Source of the DNA: Kitasatospora viridis
GTDB lineage: Bacteria; Actinomycetota; Actinomycetes; Streptomycetales; Streptomycetaceae
DNA: 64,000 nt
Reading direction: 5' to 3'
Assembly: GCF_007829815.1 (NCBI RefSeq)
Contig: NZ_VIWT01000003.1
Location: 496,001 to 560,000 of the forward strand
The notes beneath the pieces are model-generated. The model was given only the letters and a program-made list of their open reading frames with translations, made no database searches and had not been told where the DNA came from. Made by a program: the position numbers and the translations under genes. This document shows, one piece after another, positions 56,874 to 64,000 of this stretch. Every line of letters begins with the position of its first letter. The first letter of the stretch is position 1.

Positions 56874-58070
56874 TCAGAGCTCCACCGGGACCTCGATGTC
56901 GGCGAACTTGTGGCAGGTGTCGGCCCACTCGCCGGCGGGGGTGGAGTCGCGGGTCACGGTGGCGCCGGCGAAGGCGTAGGTCTGGCCGGACTCCTGGAAG
57001 ACGGTGCGCACCACCTTGGAGAGCGAGAGCCGACCGGGCTGGAACCGGCCGACGATGCCGTGGTAAGCGCCGCGCGGGAACGGCAGGTCGGCGGGCGGGG
57101 TCGCGGGGGCCGGCAGCGCGGCGCGCAGCAGGTCGGTGAGCGAGGCGTGGTCGGCCTGGACGGTGAGCACGGTCATCAGGTGGCGCAGCCGGTGGCGGTC
57201 GAGCACCGTCGGGCCGGCGCCGACCACCGCGCCGAGCCGGCGCAGCGAGCGGCGCCAGGCGGCCAGGGTGGCGGCGTGCTCGGCGAGGATCTTGTGGTCG
57301 CGCAGGAAGGCGGCGGCGAGCTCGCGGTCGGCGCTGCCGCGCTGGCGCGGGCCGGTGCCGGCCAGCTTGTAGGAGCGGAAGGCGGCGAGGTTGCCGTGGA
57401 CCAGCAGCTCGGGGCTGTTGCCGGACATCAGGAAGCCGTCGTGCCGGACGTGGAAGAGCCGGCAGGTCGGGTTCGGCGGTGGGCCGGTGAGCAGCAGTCG
57501 GGTGAGCGGGAAGTGCGGGGCGACCTCGATCCGGCGGGCCACCGTGGCCCGGCGGTCGGGGTCGCCGTCGATCCAGTCGAGGGCGCGGCGCACGGCCAGC
57601 TCGTAGGCGGGCCGGTCCTGCTCGCCGGTGCCGTCGAGCGGGGCGGCGCGCGGGGCAGCGCGGTCGGCCGGGCGGACCTCGTCCCAGTCCGGGCCGGGGC
57701 GCCCGCGCAGCACGGTCGGGCCGGTGGCGTCCACCTGGAAGAGCAGCCGGGGCAGGGTGAGCCAGCTGGCCGGGTAACCCGGCGGCGGGGTGTCGGCGTG
57801 CGGCGGCCGCAGCAGGTCGGGGGCGAGGTGGCCGAGCACCGGTGCGCCGGCCGCGTGGTCCAGGAACTCGGTGACGGCGGGCCAGGGGTTCGCCTCGCCC
57901 GGGTCGAGGGCGAGCCGGGCGCTGCTGCCGACGCCGACCAGGAAGGTGTCCGGTCCGCCGTAGACCACGAGGTCCTCGTGCGGGTCGGCGTGCTCGGCCA
58001 GGGCGTGGGCCCAGGCCCGGGCAGTGGTCACCAGGCGCGCGCGTTCGGGAAGAACGTGGAGGTCACTCAT
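56874..58070 (-). CDS. Chorismate-binding enzyme (MST / anthranilate synthase I-like)
   Basis: 398 aa from the ATG at 58070 (ATG 58106 also possible). The catalytic half has the MST family order: LMSGNSPELLV, YKLAGTGPRQRG, DHKILAEHA, PFPRGAYHGIVGRF and ADTCHKFADIEVPVE. These enzymes turn chorismate into isochorismate, salicylate, ADC or anthranilate. No amidotransferase gene is adjacent and the residues deciding the reaction could not be assigned. It gives the cluster its likely aromatic starter. Confidence 0.87.
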   Translation of the reverse strand: MSDLHVLPERARLVTTARAWAHALAEHADPHEDLVVYGGPDTFLVGVGSSARLALDPGEANPWPAVTEFLDHAAGAPVLGHLAPDLLRPPHADTPPPGYPASWLTLPRLLFQVDATGPTVLRGRPGPDWDEVRPADRAAPRAAPLDGTGEQDRPAYELAVRRALDWIDGDPDRRATVARRIEVAPHFPLTRLLLTGPPPNPTCRLFHVRHDGFLMSGNSPELLVHGNLAAFRSYKLAGTGPRQRGSADRELAAAFLRDHKILAEHAATLAAWRRSLRRLGAVVGAGPTVLDRHRLRHLMTVLTVQADHASLTDLLRAALPAPATPPADLPFPRGAYHGIVGRFQPGRLSLSKVVRTVFQESGQTYAFAGATVTRDSTPAGEWADTCHKFADIEVPVEL

Positions 58071-58139
58071 GGGTCGGTCAGCTTCCCCTTCGGGTGGCGT
58101 GGACATGGTTGCCGTTGGCCTTACCCTGGGTGACGGTCA

Positions 58140-60518
58140 CTAACCTGACACAGAGTGAACACCCCTCGTATGCAGTAACGGCGCGGCCGGGCGCACCGCG
58201 GCGTGCGCCTCCTCGAACTCGGACTCCTCGAACCGGGCTTCCTCGCGCCGGACCTCCTCGCACCGGGCTTCCTCGCGCCGGACCTCCTCGCACCAGGCCG
58301 CCTGTTCGAGGGTGTCGGCGGCGAGGTAGTGGTCGCCGTTGTCGGCGTGCACCCGCACCGCCTCCCGCAGCACCGCGAGCTCCTCCTCGAACCGGCCGAG
58401 GTCGTGGTGGGCCAGGGCGAGGGCGTCCAGCGCCACGGCCAGCTGGTAGCGGTCGTCCCCGGCCCGGGCCAGGCCGAGCGACTCGACGGCCAGCGGCAGG
58501 GCCGCCGCGGGCCGCCCGGCGTCGAGCAGCGCCCAGGCCGCCCGGTGCAGGGCCCGGCCGAGCTCCTGCCGGGGCACCTCCGCGTCCCGGTGCAGCTCGA
58601 CGGCCGCCCGGAACCAACCCTCGGCCTCCTCGAACCGCCCCGCGCCGTCCAACGTCTCGGCCAGCATCAGCGCGCTGAACCCGCCGTCCCACCGGTACCC
58701 GAGCCGCTCGGCGAGCTCGAACGCCTGCCGACACAGCTCGGCCGCCTCGTCGACCCGCCCGAGCCGGACGTACGGCAGGCTCGCGCAGGCCAGCATCGCC
58801 GGCAGCACGTCCAGCTCGCCGTGGGCACGCGCGGCGGCGGCCGCCAGCTCGGCCATCTCCACGACGTCCCGCCAGAGCGCCCGCAGCAGCTGGTAGTTGT
58901 AGGTGCAGCGGGGCAGCAGCCAGGTGACCGGGCCGAGGTCCAGCTCGGCGGCGAGCCGGGTGACGGCCGGCAGGTTGCGCTGCTCGGCGTCGAACCAGGC
59001 GGTGGCCTCGGCGTGGCCGGCGAAGGCGACGGCCGGCTCGGGGCGGGCGGCGGCGCCGATCTCGGCCGCGGTCCGGAAGACGTGCATCTCGGCCTGGGCC
59101 CGGTGGCAGGCGTAGAGGTACCAGGCGGCCAGCCGCCCGCCGGCCGCGCGCCGCTGCTCCTCGCTCTCCTCCTGCTGGGCGAGTTCGGCCGCGTAGCTGC
59201 GCAGCAGGTCGTGCAGGCGGTAGCGCTCGGGGCCGTCGCTCTCCACCAGGTGGGCCTCCGCGAGCACCTCCAGCAGGTCCTCGGCCCGGCGCAGCGGCAC
59301 GTCGAGCAGCGCGGCGGCGGCGTGCGCGCCGAACCGGGGGCCGGGGAAGAGGCCGAGCAGCCGGAACGCCCGCGCCGTCGAGACCTCGGCCTGCCGGTCG
59401 GCCCGCTGCCCGGCGGCGGTGCGGGGGCGGGCGTCCGGCAGGGTGCGGTAGCCGGTCCGGAAGGCCGCGCGGATCGCCAGGTCCCCGACGGCGAGCTCGT
59501 CGAGCCGGGCCCGCTCGTCGTCCAGCCGGGCCGCCAGGGCCTCGATCGTCCAGCCGGCGCGCCGGGTCAGCCGTGCGGCGGCGATCCGCAGCGCGAGCGG
59601 CAGCCCCGCGCAGCCGGCCAGCACCCGCTGCACCGCCTCCGGTTCGGCGGCCACCCGCCGCTCGCCGACGGCGGCGGCGAGCAGCTCGCGGGCCTCCGCG
59701 GCGTCCAGCATCGGCAGGGCCAGGTGGTGGGCGCCGACCAGGTCGCTCAGCCGGTTGCGGGCGGTGACCAGCACCGCGCAGCCGGCCGAGCCGGGGATCA
59801 GCGGGCGCAGTTGGGCGGCCGAGGCGGCGTTGTCCAGCACCAGCAGCATCCGGCGGCCGGCCAGCAGGGTGCGGAACCGGGCCGCCGCCTCCTCCTCCCC
59901 GGCCGGGACGCCGAGTTCGCCGAGCGCCCGCAGCCAGCCGGCCAGCACCTCGGCGGCGGCCCGCGGCGCCGGTTCGCCGCCGCCCAGGTCGGCGAAGAGC
60001 TGGCCGTCGGGGAAGTGACGGGCCGCCAGGTGGCCGGCCGTCACGGCGAGCGCCGTCTTGCCCACGCCGCCGGCGCCGGTGACGGCGACCAGCACCACCT
60101 GCCCGGGCCCGGCGGCGCCGCCACCGCCCAGCAGGCCGGCCAGTTCGGCGAGCTGCGCGCGCCGGCCGGTGAAGTCCGCCACCGCCGCGGGCAGCTGGGC
60201 CGGCGCCGCGCCCGCCGGTCCGCCGGCAGGCGGCGCGGGGGCCGGTGGCTCGGGCGCCGGTGCGGCGGCCGCCCCGCGCAGCAGCTCGAACAGCCGGGCA
60301 CCGTCCACCCCGAGGGCGCCCACCAGGATCCCCAGCGCCGGCTCGGTGATCGGCCGCCGGCCGTTCAGCCAGCGCTGCCAGGAGGCGGTCGAGTAGTGCG
60401 TCAGCTGGGCCAGCCGGGTCAGCGTCAGCCGGTGCTCGTCCTTGAGCGCGCGCAGCTCCTCCACCAGTTGACGGTGCGCCGGGCCGAGCCCGGCGGGCAG
60501 AGCGGACCAGTACGACAC
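58140..60518 (-). CDS. HTH-NB-ARC-TPR regulator (AfsR-like without SARP domain)
   Basis: 792 aa from the GTG at 60518, after GGGGGGA. An XRE HTH (~15-65: TLTRLAQLTHYSTASWQRWL), an NB-ARC STAND NTPase with P-loop TGAGGVGKT (~150) and MLLVLDN (~225), then TPRs (~520-740) and an unusual charged tail. Resembles AfsR/GAL4-like pathway regulators that sense through TPRs. Placed between the chorismate enzyme and an exporter, it is a probable cluster regulator. Confidence 0.9.
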   Translation of the reverse strand: MSYWSALPAGLGPAHRQLVEELRALKDEHRLTLTRLAQLTHYSTASWQRWLNGRRPITEPALGILVGALGVDGARLFELLRGAAAAPAPEPPAPAPPAGGPAGAAPAQLPAAVADFTGRRAQLAELAGLLGGGGAAGPGQVVLVAVTGAGGVGKTALAVTAGHLAARHFPDGQLFADLGGGEPAPRAAAEVLAGWLRALGELGVPAGEEEAAARFRTLLAGRRMLLVLDNAASAAQLRPLIPGSAGCAVLVTARNRLSDLVGAHHLALPMLDAAEARELLAAAVGERRVAAEPEAVQRVLAGCAGLPLALRIAAARLTRRAGWTIEALAARLDDERARLDELAVGDLAIRAAFRTGYRTLPDARPRTAAGQRADRQAEVSTARAFRLLGLFPGPRFGAHAAAALLDVPLRRAEDLLEVLAEAHLVESDGPERYRLHDLLRSYAAELAQQEESEEQRRAAGGRLAAWYLYACHRAQAEMHVFRTAAEIGAAARPEPAVAFAGHAEATAWFDAEQRNLPAVTRLAAELDLGPVTWLLPRCTYNYQLLRALWRDVVEMAELAAAAARAHGELDVLPAMLACASLPYVRLGRVDEAAELCRQAFELAERLGYRWDGGFSALMLAETLDGAGRFEEAEGWFRAAVELHRDAEVPRQELGRALHRAAWALLDAGRPAAALPLAVESLGLARAGDDRYQLAVALDALALAHHDLGRFEEELAVLREAVRVHADNGDHYLAADTLEQAAWCEEVRREEARCEEVRREEARFEESEFEEAHAAVRPAAPLLHTRGVHSVSG
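58235..58294. repeat. 30-bp tandem repeat in the regulator's C-terminal tail
   Basis: Two exact 30-bp units (58235-58264, 58265-58294) encode the ten-residue block EEVRREEARC/F twice. The in-frame unit can expand or contract without breaking the protein. Confidence 0.85.
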
Positions 60519-60748
60519 GAGCGAATCCCCCCGGATCAGGTGGTCCCGGCCGTCGGGGCGCCCGTGGCACCCCCGACGCGCAGTCACCGCGCCACTCCCC
60601 CAAGTGCGCCGTTCGAGCTTGGCACACGGACCTGAACGGATGGAAGACGCCGGTCCGTCGGCACCGGACCCGACGCACCGTCAGCTCCCGCTCACTCCCC
60701 CGCCCCTCCCGGCTCGCGGCCCCGCCGCACCGGTGTGACCCTGCCCCT

Positions 60749-62818
60749 ATGACCACGCACGCGCAGAGTCAGCAGAGCGCCCCACCCGTCCTCGACGTGC
60801 GCCAGCGCAACATCGTCTTCGGCACCATCGTGCTCGGCATGCTGCTGGCCGCGCTCGACCAGACCATCGTCGGGACGGCGCTGCCGACCATCGTGGCCGA
60901 CCTCGGCGGCGCCTCCCACATGTCCTGGGTGGTGACCTCCTACCTGCTGGCCGAGACCGTGGCCACCGCGCTGGTCGGCAAGTTCGGCGACCTCTACGGG
61001 CGCAAGCTGGTCTTCCAGGTCTCCGCGATCGTCTTCATCACCGGCTCCTTCCTCTGCGGACTGGCCACCGACATGTGGCTGCTGATCGCCTGGCGCGCGG
61101 TGCAGGGCATCGGCGCCGGCGGCCTGATGGTCACCTCGATGGCGCTGATCGCCGACGTGATCCCGCTGCGCGAGCGCGGCAAGTACCAGGGGGCGATCGG
61201 CGCGGTCTTCGGCGTCGCCACGGTGATCGGGCCGCTGCTCGGCGGGCTCTTCACCGACCACCTGTCCTGGCGCTGGGCCTTCTACGTCAACGTGCCGATC
61301 GCGATCCTGGTGGTGATCGCCGCCGCCCGGAACCTGCCCTCGGTGCGCTCGACGGTCCGCCCGGTGATCGACTACCTGGGGATCGGGCTGGTCGCGGCCG
61401 GCGCGAGCGCGCTGATCCTGGCCACCAGCCTGGGCGGCAACCAGTTCGCCTGGGGCTCGCCGGTGATCATCGCGCTGTTCGTCGGCGGCGTGCTCGCGCT
61501 GGCCGGGTTCTGCTGGGCGGAGACCAGGGCGGAGCAGCCGATGCTGCCGATGCGGCTGTTCGGCACCCCGGTGTTCGCGGTCTGCTCGGTGCTGAGCTTC
61601 ATCGTCGGCTTCGCGATGCTCGGCGCGATGACCTTCCTGCCCACCTACCTGCAGTACGTGGACGGCGACTCGGCGACCGTCTCCGGCGTGCGGACGCTGC
61701 CGATGGTGCTCGGGCTGCTGATCGCCTCGATCTTCAGCGGAAACGTGGTCAGCAAGACCGGCCAGTACCGGATCTTCCCGATCGTCGGCTCGCTGGTGAT
61801 GGCGGTCGGCCTCTTCCTGCTCTCGCTGCTGAAACCGAGCACCGGCGTCGGGCTCGCCTCGCTCTACATGTTCGTGCTGGGCCTGGGCATCGGGCTCTGC
61901 ATGCAGGTGCTGACCATCGCGGTGCAGAACACCGTGGACTACGCCGACCTGGGCACGGCCACCTCCGGCGTCACCTTCTTCCGCACCATCGGCTCCTCCT
62001 TCGGCACCGCCGTCTTCGGCACCATCTACACCAACACCCTGAAGACGAACCTGGCCAAGGGCGTCGTCGAGTCCGCCCGGCTCACCGGCGCCGACCCGGC
62101 CCGGCTGGCGCACTCCGCCTCCAGTCCCGAGGGCCTGCACCGGCTGCCCGCGGCCCAGGCCGCGCCGATCATCTCGGCCTACTCGGACACCCTGCACACC
62201 GTCTTCCTGTGGACGGTGCCGGTGGCGGCGCTCGGCTTCGTGGTGGCGCTCTTCCTCAAGCAGGTGAAGCTGCGCGACAGCGCCCGGGCCGCCTCCACCG
62301 ACATGGGCGAGGGCTTCGCCCAGCCCACCGGCAGCGACGCGGTCCAGCACCTGGAGGCCAGCGTGTGCCGGATCATCCGCTTGGTGGACCTGGACACCGT
62401 GCGCTCCATCGTGGCGGGCTCCGAGGCCCGGGTGGACATCGCCGGCGCCTGGGCGCTGATGGAGGTGGAACTGCTCACCCGGGTGGTCGGGCACGCCCGG
62501 CTGAACCTGATCGCCGCCCGCAAGCGGGTCCCGCCGGAGGTGCTGGAGCCGGTCTTCGACCGGATGGTCAGCGAGGGCTACCTGACCCGCCACCAGGACT
62601 TCCTGGACCACACGCCGGCCGGGCAGGTGGAGGCCGGGGCGCTCACCCGGGCCTGGTCGGCGTGGCTGAACGCGAAGCTGGAGGCGGACGTCGGCCGCCC
62701 GCGCAGCGCCGAGCTGCGGGCGGCGGTGGACGGCATCGCCAAGCGGCTGCTCGCGGAGGACCTGGCGAACGGCGTCCCGCAGGGCCAGCGGGCGGGCGCG
62801 GTCGAGCGGACCGGCTGA
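60749..62818 (+). CDS. MFS exporter (EmrB/QacA, DHA2) with C-terminal cytosolic domain
   Basis: 689 aa. Fourteen-TM DHA2 transporter: LAALDQTIVGTALPTIVADL (TM1), GKFGDLYGRKLVFQVS (motif A) and VIGPLLGGLFTDHLSWRWAF (motif C). A ~170-residue soluble tail follows (AWALMEVELLTRVVGHARLN, FDRMVSEGYLTRHQDFL), winged-helix-like, which is unusual compared with the ~500-aa norm but known in streptomycetes. Probably exports a drug or the cluster product. Divergent from the NB-ARC regulator. Confidence 0.92.
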   Translation: MTTHAQSQQSAPPVLDVRQRNIVFGTIVLGMLLAALDQTIVGTALPTIVADLGGASHMSWVVTSYLLAETVATALVGKFGDLYGRKLVFQVSAIVFITGSFLCGLATDMWLLIAWRAVQGIGAGGLMVTSMALIADVIPLRERGKYQGAIGAVFGVATVIGPLLGGLFTDHLSWRWAFYVNVPIAILVVIAAARNLPSVRSTVRPVIDYLGIGLVAAGASALILATSLGGNQFAWGSPVIIALFVGGVLALAGFCWAETRAEQPMLPMRLFGTPVFAVCSVLSFIVGFAMLGAMTFLPTYLQYVDGDSATVSGVRTLPMVLGLLIASIFSGNVVSKTGQYRIFPIVGSLVMAVGLFLLSLLKPSTGVGLASLYMFVLGLGIGLCMQVLTIAVQNTVDYADLGTATSGVTFFRTIGSSFGTAVFGTIYTNTLKTNLAKGVVESARLTGADPARLAHSASSPEGLHRLPAAQAAPIISAYSDTLHTVFLWTVPVAALGFVVALFLKQVKLRDSARAASTDMGEGFAQPTGSDAVQHLEASVCRIIRLVDLDTVRSIVAGSEARVDIAGAWALMEVELLTRVVGHARLNLIAARKRVPPEVLEPVFDRMVSEGYLTRHQDFLDHTPAGQVEAGALTRAWSAWLNAKLEADVGRPRSAELRAAVDGIAKRLLAEDLANGVPQGQRAGAVERTG

Positions 62819-62883
62819 CCGGTCGTCAACTCGGCTGGAATGGTGGTTAGCAGGGCGTCGACCGAACCACTACGCTCTGCTAC

Positions 62884-63810
62884 GTGCCCGCCACCGCGTC
62901 CCCCGACTTCGCCCGCCGCGCCGCCGAGGCCGACGACCGGGCCGCCGCCTGGTGCCTGGAGCGCGGCCTGCTGCCCGACCGGGAGACCGAGGAGTGCTTC
63001 CGGCTGGCCCGGTTCGGCGCCCTGGCCGCCCACACCTGCCCGTCCGCCGACGACGCCGCGCTCGCCGTGCTCGGCACCTGGCTGGGCTGGTTCTTCCTGC
63101 TGGACGACCACCTGGACGGCCACCTGGACAGCCAGGCCCCCGAGGACGGCGCCGGGCTGCTCACCGCCATAGGGGACGCGCTGCGCACCGGGCGCACCGA
63201 CCACGGCTCGCCGTTCGTCGCCGCCTTCCTCGACCTCTGGTCCGCGCCCGGACCGGGGTCGGGCCCGGCCGAGCCGTTCCGCCCCCGGTTCGCCCGGCAC
63301 CTGGACGAGTACCTGGCCGCGCTGGTGCGGGAGAACGCCGAGCGGCGCAGCGGCCGGCCGCCCGGCGAGGCCGAGTACATCGCGCTGCGCCGGATCACCG
63401 GGGCGATCCGGGAGAGCCTGGACGGCGCCGACCACCTGGCCGGGTGCTCACTGCCGGACGAGCTCTACGACCACCCCTGGCACCAGAGCCTGCTGGACGC
63501 CGCCTCCGACGTGATCAACTGGACCAACGACCTGGCCTCCTGGCGCAAGGAGCTGGACGGCGGCGAGGTGCACAACCTGGTCCTGGTGGTCGCCCGCACG
63601 CGCGGCCTCGACCACCGGGCGGCCGAGGCCGAGGTGGCCCGGCGGATAGCGGTCCGGGCCGAGGAGTTCGAGGCACTGGCCGCCGTGCCGCCGGACCCCC
63701 GGCTGGCCCGCCGGGCGGTCGCGCTGCGCGACTGGATGACCGGCTTCCGGGCCTGGCTGGCCGAGACCGCCCGCTACCTGACGGACCCGCAGCAGCCGGC
63801 GCTCAGCTGA
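62884..63810 (+). CDS. Class I terpene synthase
   Basis: 308 aa, GTG start. Diagnostic motifs: DDHLD (Asp74, Asp75, Asp78), the NSE triad NDLASWRKE (Asn215, Ser219, Glu223, with Lys222) and a C-terminal RY (~297). Length is typical of bacterial sesqui- or diterpene cyclases acting on FPP or GGPP. No prenyltransferase or P450 gene is adjacent within the window. Product cannot be predicted. It overlaps the convergent VOC gene by eight bases. Confidence 0.93.
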   Translation: MPATASPDFARRAAEADDRAAAWCLERGLLPDRETEECFRLARFGALAAHTCPSADDAALAVLGTWLGWFFLLDDHLDGHLDSQAPEDGAGLLTAIGDALRTGRTDHGSPFVAAFLDLWSAPGPGSGPAEPFRPRFARHLDEYLAALVRENAERRSGRPPGEAEYIALRRITGAIRESLDGADHLAGCSLPDELYDHPWHQSLLDAASDVINWTNDLASWRKELDGGEVHNLVLVVARTRGLDHRAAEAEVARRIAVRAEEFEALAAVPPDPRLARRAVALRDWMTGFRAWLAETARYLTDPQQPALS

Positions 63811-64000
63811 CCCCGGCGTCCGGGCCCGGCCAGCCCGCGACGCCGACGCAGACCTCGTTGCCCTCCGGGTCGGCCAGCACCCAGTGGCCGGGCGCGTGCG
63901 CGTCGCTCACCAGGGTGCCGCCGGCGGCCAGGGCGGCGGCGATCCGGGCCCCGGCCCCGTCGTGCGGCACCCAGACGTCCACGTGCAGCCGGTTGCGCTG
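63803..64000 (-). CDS. VOC-family (glyoxalase-like) protein, partial
   Basis: The last 65 residues are present; the start lies beyond the right edge. NRLHVDVWVPHDGAGARIAA and HWVLADPEGNEVCVG are the second half-barrel of a glyoxalase/bleomycin-resistance domain, with its His and Glu metal ligands. The stop codon lies inside the 3' end of the terpene synthase gene on the other strand. Function is not predictable; many are small-molecule binding or dioxygenase proteins. Confidence 0.85.
   Translation of the reverse strand, partial: QRNRLHVDVWVPHDGAGARIAAALAAGGTLVSDAHAPGHWVLADPEGNEVCVGVAGWPGPDAGVS

Overview
The window is high-GC actinomycete DNA, almost certainly from a Streptomyces or Kitasatospora-like genome. 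The support is strong third-position GC bias, frequent GTG/TTG starts, ATGA/GTGA gene overlaps, Tat and secretion signals, and families typical of streptomycetes (Scr1-type XRE + DUF397 pairs, SpoIIAB-like ATPases, an ECF sigma with a DGPF protein, and a SCO0854-like RING protein).

Layout. 1-5.0 kb: accessory DNA with an AICE/plasmid-like gene set (GntR regulator divergent from three small overlapping genes), two small secreted proteins and orphan small ORFs. 5.3-11.9 kb: two diverged copies of a small-gene cassette built around an odd Nudix protein whose Nudix box lacks the catalytic glutamates. Each copy is divergent from an HTH regulator. A long-hairpin element and a methyltransferase relic lie between them. 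12-16.3 kb: cupin, secreted FG-GAP propeller and Tat-exported phospholipase C. 16.4-20.0 kb: a trypsin-fused STAND NTPase with TPRs and a Trypco2 partner, a predicted conflict/immune module. 20.1-26.9 kb: NCS1 permease, TetR, amidohydrolase, HxlR/NmrA pair and hypothetical genes.

27.0-39.7 kb: the most interesting locus. It has three tRNA-like RNA genes with unusual anticodon loops (plus a truncated fourth), a DUF2201-type metallopeptidase/VWA protein, a double-AAA MoxR-like ATPase, a Zn-ribbon SDR without its catalytic Tyr, an SPFH/Band-7 protein under a 55-bp symmetrical operator, an NAD-kinase-like protein, a RING protein and a 2-phosphosulfolactate-phosphatase-like protein. An ECF42-type sigma factor and its DGPF partner sit inside the locus. 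It fits the published idea of SPFH/Band-7 modules with a cognate tRNA-like RNA in RNA-repair or stress systems, but most components have no known activity.

40.7-62.8 kb: a flavoenzyme-rich putative biosynthetic cluster. It contains an AraC regulator with a MITE inserted at its stop codon, an FAD/NAD(P) oxidoreductase, a class II aldolase, a StyA-like monooxygenase, two luciferase-like enzymes, two flavin reductases, an acyl-AMP ligase, a group-D-type monooxygenase, a VAO-type oxidase, a chorismate-binding enzyme, two TetR regulators, an HTH-NB-ARC-TPR regulator and two MFS exporters. No NRPS, PKS or carrier protein is visible. The window ends with a class I terpene synthase (62.9 kb) and a partial VOC protein.
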